From: Nymphaea colorata
Lineage: Eukaryota; Streptophyta; Magnoliopsida; Nymphaeales; Nymphaeaceae
Assembly (NCBI RefSeq): GCF_008831285.2
Contig: NC_045139.1
Coordinates: 6,480,204-6,544,203 of the forward strand
Length of the DNA stretch: 64,000 nt
Reading direction: 5' to 3'
Shown here one piece after another: positions 24,094-37,665 of the stretch. Both the position numbers and the translations under genes were made by a program. The notes under the pieces are model-generated. The model was not told where the DNA came from. It did not search any database and saw nothing but the letters and a program-made list of their open reading frames with translations. Numbering within the stretch: the stretch's first letter is position 1; every line of letters starts with the position of its first letter.

Positions 24094-27000
24094 TCAGAAA
24101 GCTTCAATAAATTTTTGAATCTTGGCTTGTGCACGTTCTTTTTCCTCTGGACCATCGAGATCCCCAATGTTGTCATGGTATTCCTGCAAATAACCAAGTC
24201 AATATTTCAAATCGAATGAAATTAAGAAAATAAAAATGAAATCTTCAGACTTAATCACCCATTACTTAATGCATATCTCAACTCAAGGCAAACGCTGATG
24301 CTTTCGTTACTCACACTGTCAATTGCTACCTTAAAAATACCCTCTCCAAGCGCAATGGTAAAGTCGCCAAACAACTTTAGACATACGCAGGATGACACTC
24401 CATCAGAAACTAAGAGAAATTGGCTTAAATGTATAACGTCCCCCACCCCCACCACAATCTCCGTCCCTCTACTTCTCGTCCGTCTTTTTTTTTCTTTTTC
24501 TTTTTCCTTTCTTTTTGAGTAGTAAAGGCACTCACACATAGCAATTAAAATGTAGATACTAGATACCAATGTTTGAAAACCCAGCCGCTCGGGATTTGAC
24601 TTGTCAGGTCAACTCAGTAACTCAGGCGATGTTTTATTAACTCTTGTCTTGCAAGAAAACCGACATATAACTTATCATTTAAACTTAAAAAGGTTATAAA
24701 ATGACATGGGTACATCTATAAGTCAGAAATAAGTCCATCTAACTTCAAGTAATAACTAAAGCTATATTTACTCATGAAATAACAAGAACAAGGAACGATT
24801 ATGCTGCAACTTTTGATATATGGTTGCATATTCCAACAAAATTTAGCAAGAATCAATTTATTAATGACAAGCAACTAAAAGAACAAAGCACTAAATCAAT
24901 CTATTCAATATTTACAACCATCCACACTCAACACGTAAATACTAATTAAAATGAAAAGTACAAAGCATAGAGCTCAATAATCTAAAGATTGAAATAAATA
25001 GATGACCATACCTAAATTGAAGACTTACCAGCTTGAATTTTGCATTTGCAAACATGCAAATTTAATAAGTGAAAAATAAATCTAAATTCTTACATTCCAA
25101 TAAGTCACAAGATTTACATCAAAAGTTAAGTACTTAAATAGTTAACAACCAATGGCAACGTTGATTACAAGATACAAAGTTTTATCACCAGACTGCACAG
25201 AATCGAACAAGTTTTGGCCAACTGAAACCAAGTTTCAGCCAAGTCGAACGGAGTTTTGGCTGAGTCAAGCCAAGCCACCAAGATACAAGTCTCCTTACTG
25301 GGTTGACTCGATAAGGGCCAAGTTGAGCCGAGTCAACTGAGAAAAGCTAACCCGGCAAATTTTAAAACACTGGTAGAGTGCTGGAACCAATTAACTTTAC
25401 TATTTTAAGAAGGCAGACTTTGAAAGCCGCTTGCAAGAATTTACATTAGGAGTCAGGTTAGTCTAAGACTCTAAAACAAGAACGGAGCAGCATGGTCAAA
25501 AAGATGGAGAAATAGGACACACCTGCAGCACATTCTTGACATCGTTCTTTGATAGTCTATGCTGCTTTAACAAAAGCTCAATCCGGGCTCTCATTCGAGC
25601 ATGGCTGAATGGACAATTTAAGCTTGAATCAGGACACAACATCTTAACATTCAAAATATCAGCAAAATTTATGCAAAGCAGAACATAGTTTACTTACTCA
25701 GACGACCATAGATGACCAAGAATAACTGCAATTAACTGAAAAGAAATAAAAACTAAAATTTATATCCATTTCAACATAAATATACAAAACTTATGTAAAG
25801 AAATAACCAATATTATATATACTTGCAGTGTGTAAAGACCAGATTCCAATTTGCGATTGTAACGCTCCTCTTCGTCCATCTATCAAATTATAAGAAGACA
25901 GCGGATGAAAAGTGGAGAATAGCATTTGTTAAGTTCCATGAATAATACAATGTAAATTTGTCTTAGCCTACAAATGACAGACGAGGTACCTCTAAGTCAT
26001 CAAGCTCAAGTTGGTCAAGCCGTTCTGTTTCTGCTTTAACACGATTTGAATACCTGAATTAAAGCATATCCTGATCAGGATAGCAGAACAACAATTGGCT
26101 CACTTATAACAGAAACCTAAACATTTTTAAGTCACAAACTTCTGAGCAACCATATCATGACACATTTCAAACATTAAATCCCCCAGGAAGAATACTAACA
26201 CCTTACAGCATCCTCCCAACTTTACCTCATGTAGAGTTCCATCAACCGATCTATCTTTTCACATTCATTTTCAATGAACTTGCTAAGCAGCCGATCCCTT
26301 CTTGAACCACGAGTGATGCCACCTAAGTTCAACAAAGATCAAAGTAAGACAATCGCTGAAATTTGAATTTACTTTAATCAGATTAAACTATGTTTACAAC
26401 TTTACATTATTAAACAGTTACCTACATCAGATACAAGTGAAGATAGAAAAGCAACATAAACCAATAAAAAGAACCTGGCTTCAAATCAAAAGGTCACAAA
26501 CACTTTTTAGCTGTATCTACACAGATGCAGGATTAATGCTATACATGACACTCCAAGTGACAAAACAATTTCATGTTCAAAATGAGTTATCATAGGAGAA
26601 CATCATAGAAAATGCTAAGACAGCAAAGTGGAGTACTTATTGATTTAAAACACACAAGAAATAGGACAGGCAGAGGATATAAGCAATCATTTTCATATCT
26701 GCCTGCATACAAGGATGGAAATGAACATACATCACGTTTCACATCTTCCAAAACACTAGTTTCAAGACCATAAAGTACAGAGGTTAGGTAATTTTGAGAT
26801 GTAAACAGAAATCAAGGTTATTAAATCAATCAGAGTAACACTTCCATGTTGCAAATGAATGCAATAGATCCAGCAGAAAACTTCGTAAGAAACAAGTTTT
26901 GACACCTGACTTGCCTTCTTACCAAATAACGATGCGATTAGCGACACAATACGCTCTTCCAACTCTTCCTGATAGCTTTCTTTCTTATTCCTCTTGTGCA

Positions 27001-29992
27001 CAGGAACCTAAATACCCAAACACAAGGCAACCAAGGTACATTAAACAACTTATCCACCATGTTTAGGAAGGAGAAACAAAAGGTTATAAGATGAAGTCGA
27101 AACACTGCTGATAAAGAACTAAATGCCTTTAAAAGATGTCAGCCAATTTTCTGGATTACAATGAAAAGTATCTGTAATTTTGGCACACAGAGGTGAAGTT
27201 CTCACCACAAAATATTGAACTCTTTTTGACATTCATAAGTACCCTTCACACTTGACAGTCACATAGAAGGTTTAATTTATCACAACTGAATTCCAAAAAT
27301 TTGCAAATCATCTATAAGAAGGAAGGGCTACAATCAGGAGAATAAGAGCTGCAAAACGAATAAGGAAGACATGTACATGCATGTCGTTCAAAAATAAAAT
27401 TGTTTGTCCTACTATTTCTTCCTCCATGCTAATGACATTAGATGACATTTGAGAAAAAAAGACCTGCCCTGATTTTTCTCTACAAATTTAATGACCATTT
27501 TCTCTCTTGCCCATTTACACTCTTTCCCCTGCTGTACCTTTCACTCTCATTTAAGCCTTGACACAGAGAACTTAACGCCAAGTTGTTGAACTTTATACCT
27601 CCTCTATCTTGGGTTTTAAACAATACCTAGTTAGGCATACAAAGCACTTACTCGCTGATGATGGTGGTTATACGGTGAAATGCCTAGGTACACAGATGAA
27701 ATATCTACCTTCTCAACAATTCTCTGCAAGAAACACATTATAATGGAAAAGCAGGGAGGTTTAATTTGAAAGAGAAGCTCTCAAGGGCCAACTGTCAGGC
27801 CACGACAGAAAAGAAGTTCCAGAGCATTAAAACTGAAAACTGTCCCCATAGAACTGAAGTTGAAAAGAAAACTTCCCACCCACTCTCTGTCACCAAAAAA
27901 AAGAGTCAACTCACAGACCCCAAAGCAAGGATGAAAACCATAAAAGATTGAAACCAAAATGTGCTCATTTCAAATGTCAAGGTTCCAAAAAGGAAAAAAT
28001 GCAGTTACAACAATCTTTACAAAAGTAACATGTAAAATCTAGTAAATTGGAGAAACAGTACCATTGACAAAATCGATAACTCAAAAGTCAAAAGGCACTG
28101 TCGCTCCTAAAAATATCAATCAAAATATCATGCCATATCATCAAGATTCACATGCTTAGGACGTGGTCACTCTATCAATTCTTAGCAATCTCAGCAAGGT
28201 TGTTCTTCAGAGTTCTAAAAAAGTGCTTCCTGTTGAGAATGTTTTAGAAGCTCTTTAAACTGAAAGACATAAAAATGATAAAATAGATTATGAAATAATA
28301 ATTTCTGCATTACACTTTTTCTTGCAAAACTATAAAGAAACAAGCACACAAGACTTTTTAGATAGAAGAAGCAAAGGGAAAGAACGGATACTTGAAAAAT
28401 AGAAAGTGCAGTTCTCTAAATCTTGAAAGGAAAAAAAAAAAAAACTTTGGATACCATCATTATATTTTCACCATATTTGCAATGTTCTCATTTATCATCA
28501 ACATGACAACAATAAAAGTTCAGAATAACAGTGCCATTACTGACAGGCATTGGAATCATCATTCTTCCCCAAGAAATTCGATCTGCAACTGCTTCCACTT
28601 CCTGCTTCTTGTCAATAATAAAAGGTTCTAATCTCTATAAAGAGATTCTAATACCTATGAACTGATTTTAATACCTATCAACTGTCTTATAAGTTTGGAT
28701 CCTACCTATCAAGAGAGATAGGTAGCAAGCACATTAATACCAGTTCTTCTATAGCATGATCACAGGACAAGAATCGAGCATTAGAAATTCATGTTATACA
28801 TGCTCCTACCAATCTCTAATAACCTTACAAACTCAACGAGGTAATTTATAGGTAAGACTTCGAAGACATAGGGATGATTAACATTTTCGTTAACTAGTGA
28901 TTGGCGTGGAAGGACGGAACTTGCCTTACCCATGAAAGCAGCGAACGCTGTTTTCAGCCCCAACACATCAACAAACCGTTCGCAGGCTCGCGGGAACTTC
29001 GTCATGGCAAAATTGAGTACCCTGATCGCCGAACCATATGCAGATTTCTTCTGTTTCATGATGATGATCATCAGCTCCACCCCTTCTGCACCGACGAATT
29101 TTTCCTTGTTCTCCATAGGCATCACCAAGCTGCACAAGCAATCAAACAGATTCTCGACCATCTCCTCTTCATCAGCACTTTTCGGATCCCTCGACTTGTA
29201 CATGGCCACAGACTGGAGCACAGTGTCCACTCCATTAATCTGACCAAGCCGCCTCTGGTTGGCCGCACTGTTTTGCAGGAGTATTGCGAGGATTTCCGCT
29301 GCATACTGCTTGTTGCTATCGAATTCACGGGCCTTAATCCGGTTCTGCAGCCACCGCAAGAATTTCGTCCGCTCGCAGACGAGTTCTGCAACCGCCGGCT
29401 TCACCTCGATCAAGTTTTCAATCGTCGCTAGCGTGTTGTATACCGCGCTCATCTCATCAGGATCGGACTCGTCAAGGCGGCCAAGGTTCTGGACCAGAGA
29501 CTCGAGGGCATTGTTCTCCAGCAAAGCATCAACAAGAACCTGAGCGCCCTCGTCGCTGTCCTCGACCACGTCTTCATCAGTGAGGTCGCGGAGGAGGCTG
29601 ACAACGTCAATGGCTATGTCGGTGTTATCATGCGCTAGGAGCCCCAAGATGGAAGGAACGGAGTTCAACTGGACGAGTTCCGGGTAGAGCTCAGGCGCGC
29701 CGGCAAGGATCTTGAGCTTCTCAATCTCCTCGTGGAGCTCCACCTCCGAGTCGGCGAACTTCTCCGGCTGCTCCGGGTACTTCAGGCGAGCTTCCAGGTT
29801 GCTGTTCAGGCGCCGCTCGAAGGCAAGAACGAGCTTCTTCACGGCGCGGGCGTCGATGGCCTCGACAGCGCTCTGCGACCGCTCAATCGCCTCCAAGAGG
29901 GCGAAATCAACGCCGCCGTTTTCCGCTTCGTCCGGCTCGAACGCGTCCCTCTTCCGTTTCCCTCCAAGGTCATTGGAGTTCGCGTACTCCAT
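24094..29992 (-). CDS. CTNNBL1: beta-catenin-like protein 1 (CTNNBL1), ARM-repeat splicing factor
   Basis: Nuclear armadillo-repeat protein; in animals CTNNBL1 binds CDC5L/PRP19 complex components of the spliceosome. Eight exons: 29992-28925, 27007-26923, 26322-26226, 26053-25990, 25879-25823, 25735-25698, 25604-25523 and 24183-24094, giving 526 residues. All phases close exactly. Residues 10-15 (GGKRKR) look like a basic nuclear-localisation signal. Residues about 80-350 are alpha-helical ARM repeats (LYPELVQLNSVPSILGLLAHDN onward, shown only in part). The C-terminus has the conserved YQEELEERIVSLIASLFG, RRDRLLSKFIENECEKIDRL and EYHDNIGDLDGPEEKERAQA blocks. Intron 1 (1916 bp) uses a GC donor, AAG|GCAAGT; a nearby GT donor (28930-28929) would break the frame. 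Intron 7 (1339 bp) holds a short dispersed repeat at about 25180-25350. Unusually, the first exon carries two thirds of the protein. Confidence 0.95.
28919..28930 (-). promoter_or_regulatory. GC-type 5' splice site, CTNNBL1 intron 1
   Basis: Read on the minus strand, GGTAAG|GCAAGT. The exon ends at 28925 after the codons for FMGK and joins phase-0 to GTT CCT GTG at 27007, restoring the family-conserved GK-x-P-x-x-K join. The overlapping GT at 28929-28928 gives the wrong phase for that acceptor. The extended match (AAG|GCAAGT) is the consensus of the minor GC-AG class, spliced by the U2 spliceosome. Confidence 0.8.
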
Positions 29993-31253
29993 GGCCCAGC
30001 GGATCGACTAATAGATAAAGAAAAGAAAACGCCTCTAATCCAATGGCGACCAGCGACAAGGTCGTTCCTTTCTGCGCTTCAAAGATACAGCCTCGAAGCC
30101 GCTCTCTTGGAAAAATAGAGAAGCCTATCCCGTAGTGGTCGAAAAACCTAACCCTAATAATCCCTTCAAAGGAATGGATGACCCTCCCGCTGTGGAGTGT
30201 GAAGCGCTTCCGACGGAGAAAGGAGCTGTAACCCTAATTCAAGAAGGAAGGAGGGGCTTGACAGAGCCGGAGAGGGAGAGAGTTGCAGGAGGCACTAGGC
30301 AGGTTACCAGTCAGTCCCTCGGAGATGGGCGGGGCTATGTCCAATCAAGTGTTTTAACGACAGAGACAAGGCCTCCAACCGGCGTCAAACCAGGACCCAT
30401 TTCCTTGTTAGGCTCGGAAGCAGCGCGGTGGCTGTGTTCACCCTGGCTCATGAAAATGCTTGCCTTATGTTACTCCCTTCCCCCCACCTCGAGAGTTCGA
30501 GTTAAGATACTTGGGTGTTTCTACAATATCTTCAAATTTACATGGTTCTATAATATCTCCTTCAACATTACAAATGCTGCATATACCACTATTAAAATGT
30601 CGTGCATATCACCATTTACAGCCAAAAGAAATAGCACCTTTAACAATCTAATTGAAAGAGCATAGTCTATGTGACCCTCAAACCAACTAGGTATGCTGTA
30701 CGCCACCGGGTTCTGTGTTTTGGTTTTCGTTTTATTACATAGTAGGATGAATCCAGCACCTTCCCTTGCCTTCCTTCAAAAGCTTATGAGAGCATGAGCT
30801 CAGTTGGTAGCGACTCGAGCCATTCTTATATACACTTCATTTGGTATTTTAAGGCAGTTTTCCACTAGGAAAATGAACCGCTTGTTTGCATGTCCCACGT
30901 CTCCCATGAAAAGACACCAAATGTTGCTAACAGAACAAATTAGTTTCCACGAGTTTCAACCACACCCTTAAAGGCCCAGCGTTCTCTCATTTGAAAGGCA
31001 CGTACTAGGATCATTGACAGAAATGAAGGCAACAATTTGCCCAGATGATAAACAAGATACACAAATACTCAACATTTTGGTACAATACCATTGCATTTCT
31101 AACACGGGGATCGTCAAAAAATCTCATTTCTAAAATGGGCATCCCCATCTTCAGTCACCAAAACCAAAGAAATGGGACCTTTCCCCAAAACCCAAAAAAC
31201 AAAACAAAAGAAAGAACAGATATCTGAACACGAATCTGACCAGAGAAAGGAAC
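29993..31253. other. CTNNBL1 promoter region and intergenic
   Basis: Bases 30143-30158 carry aacctaaccctaat and 30230-30238 aaccctaat, resembling the telo-box found near start sites of many plant housekeeping genes. They lie 150-240 bp upstream of the CTNNBL1 start codon, so a role is plausible but unproven. The remainder is the region between CTNNBL1 (5' end) and NDC1 (3' end). The open frame at 30135-30665 has no family similarity. Confidence 0.4.
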
Positions 31254-34200
31254 TCAACTGGCTCGGAAATCAATAAAAAGACTCAGTTTGTGTACAAGAA
31301 CTTCACGAGTTCCGAACAGCGGCTTGTTCACACTAATCCAATCCTTCTCGAGATTTCCTGACTTCAAACTTTGCTGCATCTCAGCATGGAATACTGAAAC
31401 AATTAGATAGATAGAAGTCCTAAGCACATCAGCCATGGCGTAAGCCTTGCTGTGCAGAGCAGCACCTCTCTTCTTGCCCAGGACACCTATCGCACCTTGC
31501 CTCCTCGCAGTTACATCGACTGGACCTCCAGCAGGCGCTGCCCACTTAATGGAAGCAGGACCCATCAATTGTCCAGCGTGTGGACTGGTCTTTTTACCAA
31601 GGCATAGCTCTACGGCGACGAGACATGACAGCAATGTTGTCAAAACTCCAGCATTGCAGCCTGTAAGTTGAGCAACCCCGTACCTGTCTTCACTATGTGA
31701 CTTAGCTGTCAGTTCTGCAACTGCCCTTGCACCCCAAGCACAAAGCTGCATCATGTTACACAAACACAATTAAACAAACCATACGCTAAGAGCGAGAGGG
31801 AATGAAGGATGGGTCTCAAAAAACAAAGGTAATAACTACACAAGAACGTAGAAAATTGAGATTTCCAGACAATTTTCATTTCTAAGCAACATTCAATAGC
31901 CTCAGGTTTTTGGAAGCCAGATAAAACCAAGTTAGAGATTGATCATATGCATGCTTGTCACGTATACAAAGAAATGAGGAAAACAACAATTAAGCCACCA
32001 TGATATTGATATTACTAATTTTCAGAAGAGGGAGAGGGAATAAAGGATGGGTCTCAAAAAACAGAGGAAATAACTACACAAGAATGTAGAAAAATGAGAT
32101 TTCCAGACAATTTTCATTTCTAAGCAGCATTCAATAGCCTCAGCTGATTGAAAGCCAGATAAAACCAAGTTAGAGAGGATCATATGCATGCTTGTAGCGC
32201 ATACAAAGAAATGGGAACAACAACAATTAAGCCACCATGATACTGATGTTACTAATTTTCAGTCACTTGCTCGGACACTGATTTTGTGATGAACTTCTTC
32301 ATCATAAGCTGAAGAATAATTTCTCCTAGACAAATTTACAATGCCAAACTAAACACTGCTATACTGTTAATGACTGCTATTTGCTTTGCAACCTACCAGC
32401 AATAGAAGTTATCACGCATGCAAGAAAAAATATAACTCACTTTGTCAGGTTAATTAAACGTTGAGTTTCAGACACCAAGACCAACTATTGAGGGAAGTAC
32501 GAACCATTATCAGACATCCCAAGCTGAAGCCTTACCTTCTGAAGCACCCATAAGCCCGTCCAAACAGTTCATGTCTAACATCCACATGATAAGTGATGCT
32601 GATAAATTAAAGAGTAAATAGGACACGGCCTGCACGGCCTTCAAGCTGTCAGATAAGCAGTCATGGTTTGATTTCCATCGGTATCATTTGTTGCACAAGT
32701 CTCAGCTGTGTGTGTGGATGTTGTGGTCAGAAAGGACAATATGTGATTGCAAATGCAACTGATATCACCCCCAATCAGAGCCAGTAGACGAGGCAATAGC
32801 TGAGCATGATGTGTTCAAGTTGGTTTGGTGCATGAATCAAGCTGAGATCAACTCAACCTCATAATAAGATAAGTTTCTACATTTCTTTTGGCATTCTTGA
32901 GTCCAAATCAACCAACTAAGCCCTACAATTGGTAACAAAATGAAAGAAAATGGACCAATGATACCACACCAAAGTGCATTGGAAAGAAAAGGGTTGTTAA
33001 GGAGAAAACTGCAAAACATGATCAGCACTAAAACAGAGATTGGCAATGCATCTGCATATGAACTAGAAAAAGCAAAAGTGGACGCATAGCACATTGAATA
33101 CAACCAATAACAAATATACCTGAAAATCAATGAATGTTTCATCAGCACTCAAGGCCATAGGAGTATCAAATGGAGATGACATTTGCTGAGACAATAAATC
33201 CTTAGAACCCGATAAGTGACCCTCCAAACCTTCACCCAACCTAGAAGTGAGTTGTTCCAAATGTCTCAAGCATGCTATTACCACTCTTTTGTAGGTCTCA
33301 CCACTCTCTTCAAAGAAAGCTGCTCTGCGCCAGGAATCAACATTACTCTCACAAACCATACACATGTCCAGGTATGCAAGATACTGCAAAAGAGACCTTG
33401 GAGTGCTTTGCTCCAGAGCCTCAAGCAAGAGACCACTGGGATTTGTTTCAGCTGCAGCTGAACCCTGTGGTGGTGCAAAGAGAAACCTCCTTGTGTACAG
33501 CACCTATAAGAAACCTGACAAAATTAGAAAGCCAGCTAACGCAGGCCAGGTGTAGTAGAGAACTTCTGAAATGTTAAATTACTGTCTTATGACAATGAAA
33601 CATAAGAAACAGGTTTTAGAATCAAACCTGTAACAAATGATGAGTTAGCTCCCAAGAGAACAAAAGAGTACAAGTTCCAAGCCACAGATTGATTTGCTGT
33701 ACAATAAACTGCCCCAAGGATTTCTTCCTTTCTACTGGATTAGGAAGAACTGCCACAACGAATGCTGAGAACATCACTGCAACAAATGACAGCCTCACTG
33801 CATGCTTGAAGGCTGCAGGAATTCCCATCTTGAAACTAAAGAAAAGGGGCCGCTGCACAACATCACCCAACAATCATTAAGCACGAATATGTTTTGCAAA
33901 GAAGTAACAAGTGAACACCTAATAAAGTACCGATATGTCATACTAAGGGTATGCTTGGTACCATATCAGATCCGAAGGATACAGATTTGAGGATCTCAAT
34001 TTCAAACATTGCCCCCCACAGGAATTTAGATACCTGACCCTCACACTTTTGTCTAAAACAAGTAAGGATATCAAATATGAGATATCCTCTAATCTGCAAT
34101 GGTGTTTGCAAAACCTTATGTTTTAGCATAGGGGCCCTCTAACACTAGCAAGCCCTCACTTCCAGGGGTCTGACATTCACGGTTGCAAGAAGCACCTGAT

Positions 34201-35860
34201 ATGTTCAAGTCTTAATTAAAAATGAAATGATTAACATAACATGCCTAGCAGCTGTATATGCGGTCAAAGTGACACACATTCACCTGAAGAACATTATCAA
34301 GATACAGACCAAACACAAAAATGATAAATATAGAATAGAAAACTTAGTTAGACTTATGGACCAAACAAGGATTAGGACTTAACCAATATCAAATTCTAAT
34401 TTGACCTCATGGAAAAGATAAACAGAAATACATTTAGTTTGGTCTAGGCATCATCCTATCGTCACATGGGTATGGACAAACACGACTTTGACATTTATGA
34501 TACAGTTTATCCTTTTCTCGCTGCAGATAAAGGAGATACTGGATGCCTCAAATGTGAAATATACAATACTGGCAAAAGCCTGCATATATATGGCCAGTTC
34601 CAATTCTCCCTGTGCAACAGATATTCACATCTCCAGATGAAACTCAACAGGCATTTATATAACTTGGAAAAATAAAAAAATAAAAAAAGTACGCTAGTCA
34701 GGATGCATACTCATTTTGTTTAACCTGATAAATTTTCAAGAAAACCAATTTAGATGAAATTAGGATCTGGTCGCAGAACCAGTTTCCCAATGCAGCTCGC
34801 AGTAACCAAGGTCAGACTATAAAATCAGTTTTTCCCGCTTTATGCAACTATTAATCTTTAAATATATGAAATCTGTCAATTCTATGCATGTATAATCCCG
34901 AATAAGTAGAGTACGTATAATTCTTGATACTCGCATAAAGTGCACTACTGCAATGGAACTCTATTAAAATTGCAATATCCTAGAAAACAACTTTCTGACA
35001 GTGATCTGCCACTTACAAGCGTTAAAGTTATTCAATTAGATTTTTTCCAATTACTACTTGTCAGAACATAGGAAAAATAAATCATTCAAAGCCTTCGCTA
35101 ACTGAATTGTCTTACTGTTTCTTACTCAACAAATCAAGTGTGTGGTCGACTTGATTTCCGTTTAGATGTAAAGCATACGACGAACGTCATTCAGGGCACG
35201 AACAGCAGTAGTAGCAATTCATTAGAAGTAAATCCCGATCATGAATTCACAGCATTTCATCATCAATTTCGAAATAAATCATGGGATGGGCAACTTCAAA
35301 ATTCAAGTAACCAAAACTTGGGAAAAAACGAGGGAGCATAAAGAAAAGGAAGAACAACAAACCTGAACGATTGGGAAAGCTAACACAAATCTCTTTCTAT
35401 AAACATATACCCCGGCGTAAACAACCCCAACCAAAACCCCTCTAAACCCTAACTCCCTCCAACTCCAACCACCTCCACGGGCAGAGACCAGAGACAATCC
35501 AGCTGAGAGTCCCAAGAAGACCACAAAAGCCGCGCGTCGGAGGAAGGCCTGAGCACGCCGGCGAGAGGCGGTTGTCGGGAATCCCGGGGAGGCGCCGACG
35601 ACTGCATTGAGGACGACCCGGGCGAGACCAAAGGCGAGCTCTGCAAGGGAGGCCGAGGGCTCAAGGTCGGGGGAAGTGAGGGAAGAGAAAGCAAGAAAGG
35701 AGAGTGGAATAGAGATGAGGAGGTGGAGGAGAAGGGAGAAGGCGCTGCGTAGGGCTGGGCTGAGGAGGAGATAGTGGTAGGAGGTCAACAAGAAGGTGGA
35801 GAGGATTGCGTGCCACAGGAAGCAACGGAGCCATCTGATTCTAATCATCTCCGCCTCCAT
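31254..35860 (-). CDS. NDC1: nucleoporin NDC1 (Ndc1-Nup)
   Basis: Integral membrane nucleoporin that helps anchor the nuclear pore complex in the nuclear envelope. Four exons, all phase 0: 35860-35363, 33852-33628, 33503-33120 and 31745-31254, giving 532 residues, close to the plant family length. The N-terminal half has about six membrane segments. They include residues about 10-55 ([20 protein letters not shown] and following), the [18 protein letters not shown] stretch, [39 protein letters not shown] and [18 protein letters not shown]. The C-terminal half is soluble ([40 protein letters not shown]; ending [10 protein letters not shown]). I chose ATG 35860 ([10 protein letters not shown]) over an upstream in-frame ATG at 35998, because the extra 46 residues are glycine/arginine-rich and unlike the family. 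Intron 3 contains a tandem duplication (31797-32263). Confidence 0.92.
31797..32263. repeat. about 240-bp tandem duplication in NDC1 intron 3
   Basis: The block starting aaggatgggtctcaaaaaac at about 31805 is repeated at about 32045, with about 90% identity by eye, through ccaccatgatattgat(gtt)actaattttcag. Both copies are intronic and end in a TTTTCAG, a potential minus-irrelevant motif on the plus strand only. Confidence 0.85.
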
Positions 35861-37374
35861 CGCTCTCTGTCCTCCCTTTACTCGCCTTCCAACTCCTCCT
35901 CCTCCTCCTCCTCCTTCGCCTCCTGCGGCCGCTGCTGCCCCTCTTCTTCTACGTCTTGCTGGCGAAGGAAGAGAGGGAGAGTGACTTGCAAAATGCAATT
36001 TTAAAGAGCATTTAAAATTTCAGGAGGGTGGGTGAGCAAACGGATCGAATCATGCTAAAATACAATCCCGGCCAATTATCATCACCGAAATCTAAACTTG
36101 CAGAAGCTAATTTGGATCCACAACGCATCTTGCTACTAAGTCCCAAGAAAACGGCTGAAGTTTGAATTCGATTTTCGAGTATAATCCCAATTTGATGATT
36201 TTGAAATCTGCCCAATACAATTCGGGTTTGGATTTCAGATTTGGAGCTCGAAGATCCAGAAAAAAAATGTTGAAGCACTAATCTTGATCATTAATTAGTA
36301 ACATAATGTAACAAGAACTTTTCATATTTTATAAGTATCGGCCGACTAAATATAATATAACGCAAGGAACCCATGCCGGTCATTAGCACGGCTAGGCGCA
36401 TCTAAGCTCGACTAGACTCTTTAAGTGGCCAAAAAATTAATAAAGTTCCACGCTCTATGTTATTATATATAATCACGTATACAATCCCCTAATATATATT
36501 ATTAAAAATAATACCAAGAGATTAAATAAATATCCAGACACTTATACGCATGTATGGTTGCGTGCATCGAGTGACTGTACAGATAAACTTTATAGTTGCC
36601 ATACGCTACCTTTCTGTCTGCGCGCTTACCATGCTATATGCGTACTGTTAGATTTTCTAATTTTAATTTCTAAAAATAAAAAATTCAAAATGGGACCTAA
36701 AATTAATTGTCTAATCTTAAAAAAAAGGAATAAAAAATCATAATTCATGTTGACATAACATTGTTCGACGTAAAAGCGTCTTCTGTTCTAATCCTCCTAA
36801 ACAAAAATGATAAGATGATGTATAATACACATGTACCAGCTAAGAACTTAAAAAATGACATAAAATGCTCCCAAAGTTTAATTATTTATAAACTGCAATC
36901 GTAATTATAATTATAATTGCAAATGCATATAACATTCTTATTGCATATATGGATTGCAATCCTAATTATAATTATAAATGCATATGCATCCATATTCTTA
37001 ATGCAAACATGCAACAAAAAGATATATATATATAAACACAAGGTACAAATAAGTTATGTTTCGACTTTTTAGTCCATCCATGCTAAAGCACGATCGATCA
37101 TAAATGTTTGTCTCTGTCTAACTATGCCACACTTCTCTCCCATTATTTACAGAGGGAATGGGATAAATAAATTAAATCTAGTGCACAATCCATTGGTGAA
37201 TATATGATGAAATGGTGTTGAGGCAATTATCAAGGAACATTGATTTCTGAAAAGGATGGAAGTTGGTAAGTAGTTGGTCTTTATTTCCATGACATCAATT
37301 TTTTGTGACGTAAAAAACGGAACACCAATGTATAAGTTGAAGCATAACATGACTACAGAGCAAACCTGGGCACC

Positions 37375-37665
37375 CGGCCAGGCCGCCATTAGGTACTACC
37401 CGACTTGACTCGAGCCCAAAAGAGGCCAACCCGATAATATATGGGGCTGGCCCTAGTGTGCTGGATATTTTTTTTTATTATTATTTTATATATATAAATA
37501 TAATATTTTATTATGATTAATTATATTTATATATTATTTTATATTAATTTTTTATTTAATCAAGCTGGGCTGGGACTCCTTTTTAATGGTCGGGCTGGGT
37601 CCAGAGTTTTAGGTGTTGGACTGACCAAACCCGACTTCTTATCGGGGGTTGCCCAGGCTTGCTAA
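37375..37665. repeat. dispersed repeat with gggctggg/cccgac termini
   Basis: A GC-rich left end (cacccggccaggccgccatt...aacccgataatat) and right end (ggctgggactcc...acccgacttcttatcggggg) enclose an AT-rich core, an arrangement common in plant non-autonomous elements. Related words occur at about 57400-57460. Superfamily not assigned. Confidence 0.4.

Noticed and set aside
28901-30118. Plus-strand open frames opposite CTNNBL1 exon 1
   Set aside because: Antisense shadows of a GC-rich coding exon; no independent signals.
30135-30665. 176-codon open frame upstream of CTNNBL1
   Set aside because: No family similarity and a non-protein-like composition in the second half. It overlaps the likely CTNNBL1 promoter.
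30793-30815. gagctcagttggtagc, resembling a tRNA A-box
   Set aside because: No acceptor stem or B-box follows within tRNA distance.
35861-35998. Upstream in-frame ATG extending NDC1 by 46 residues
   Set aside because: The extension is a G/A/R-rich run unlike the family, and [10 protein letters not shown] fits the usual N-terminus better. 5' mapping would decide.
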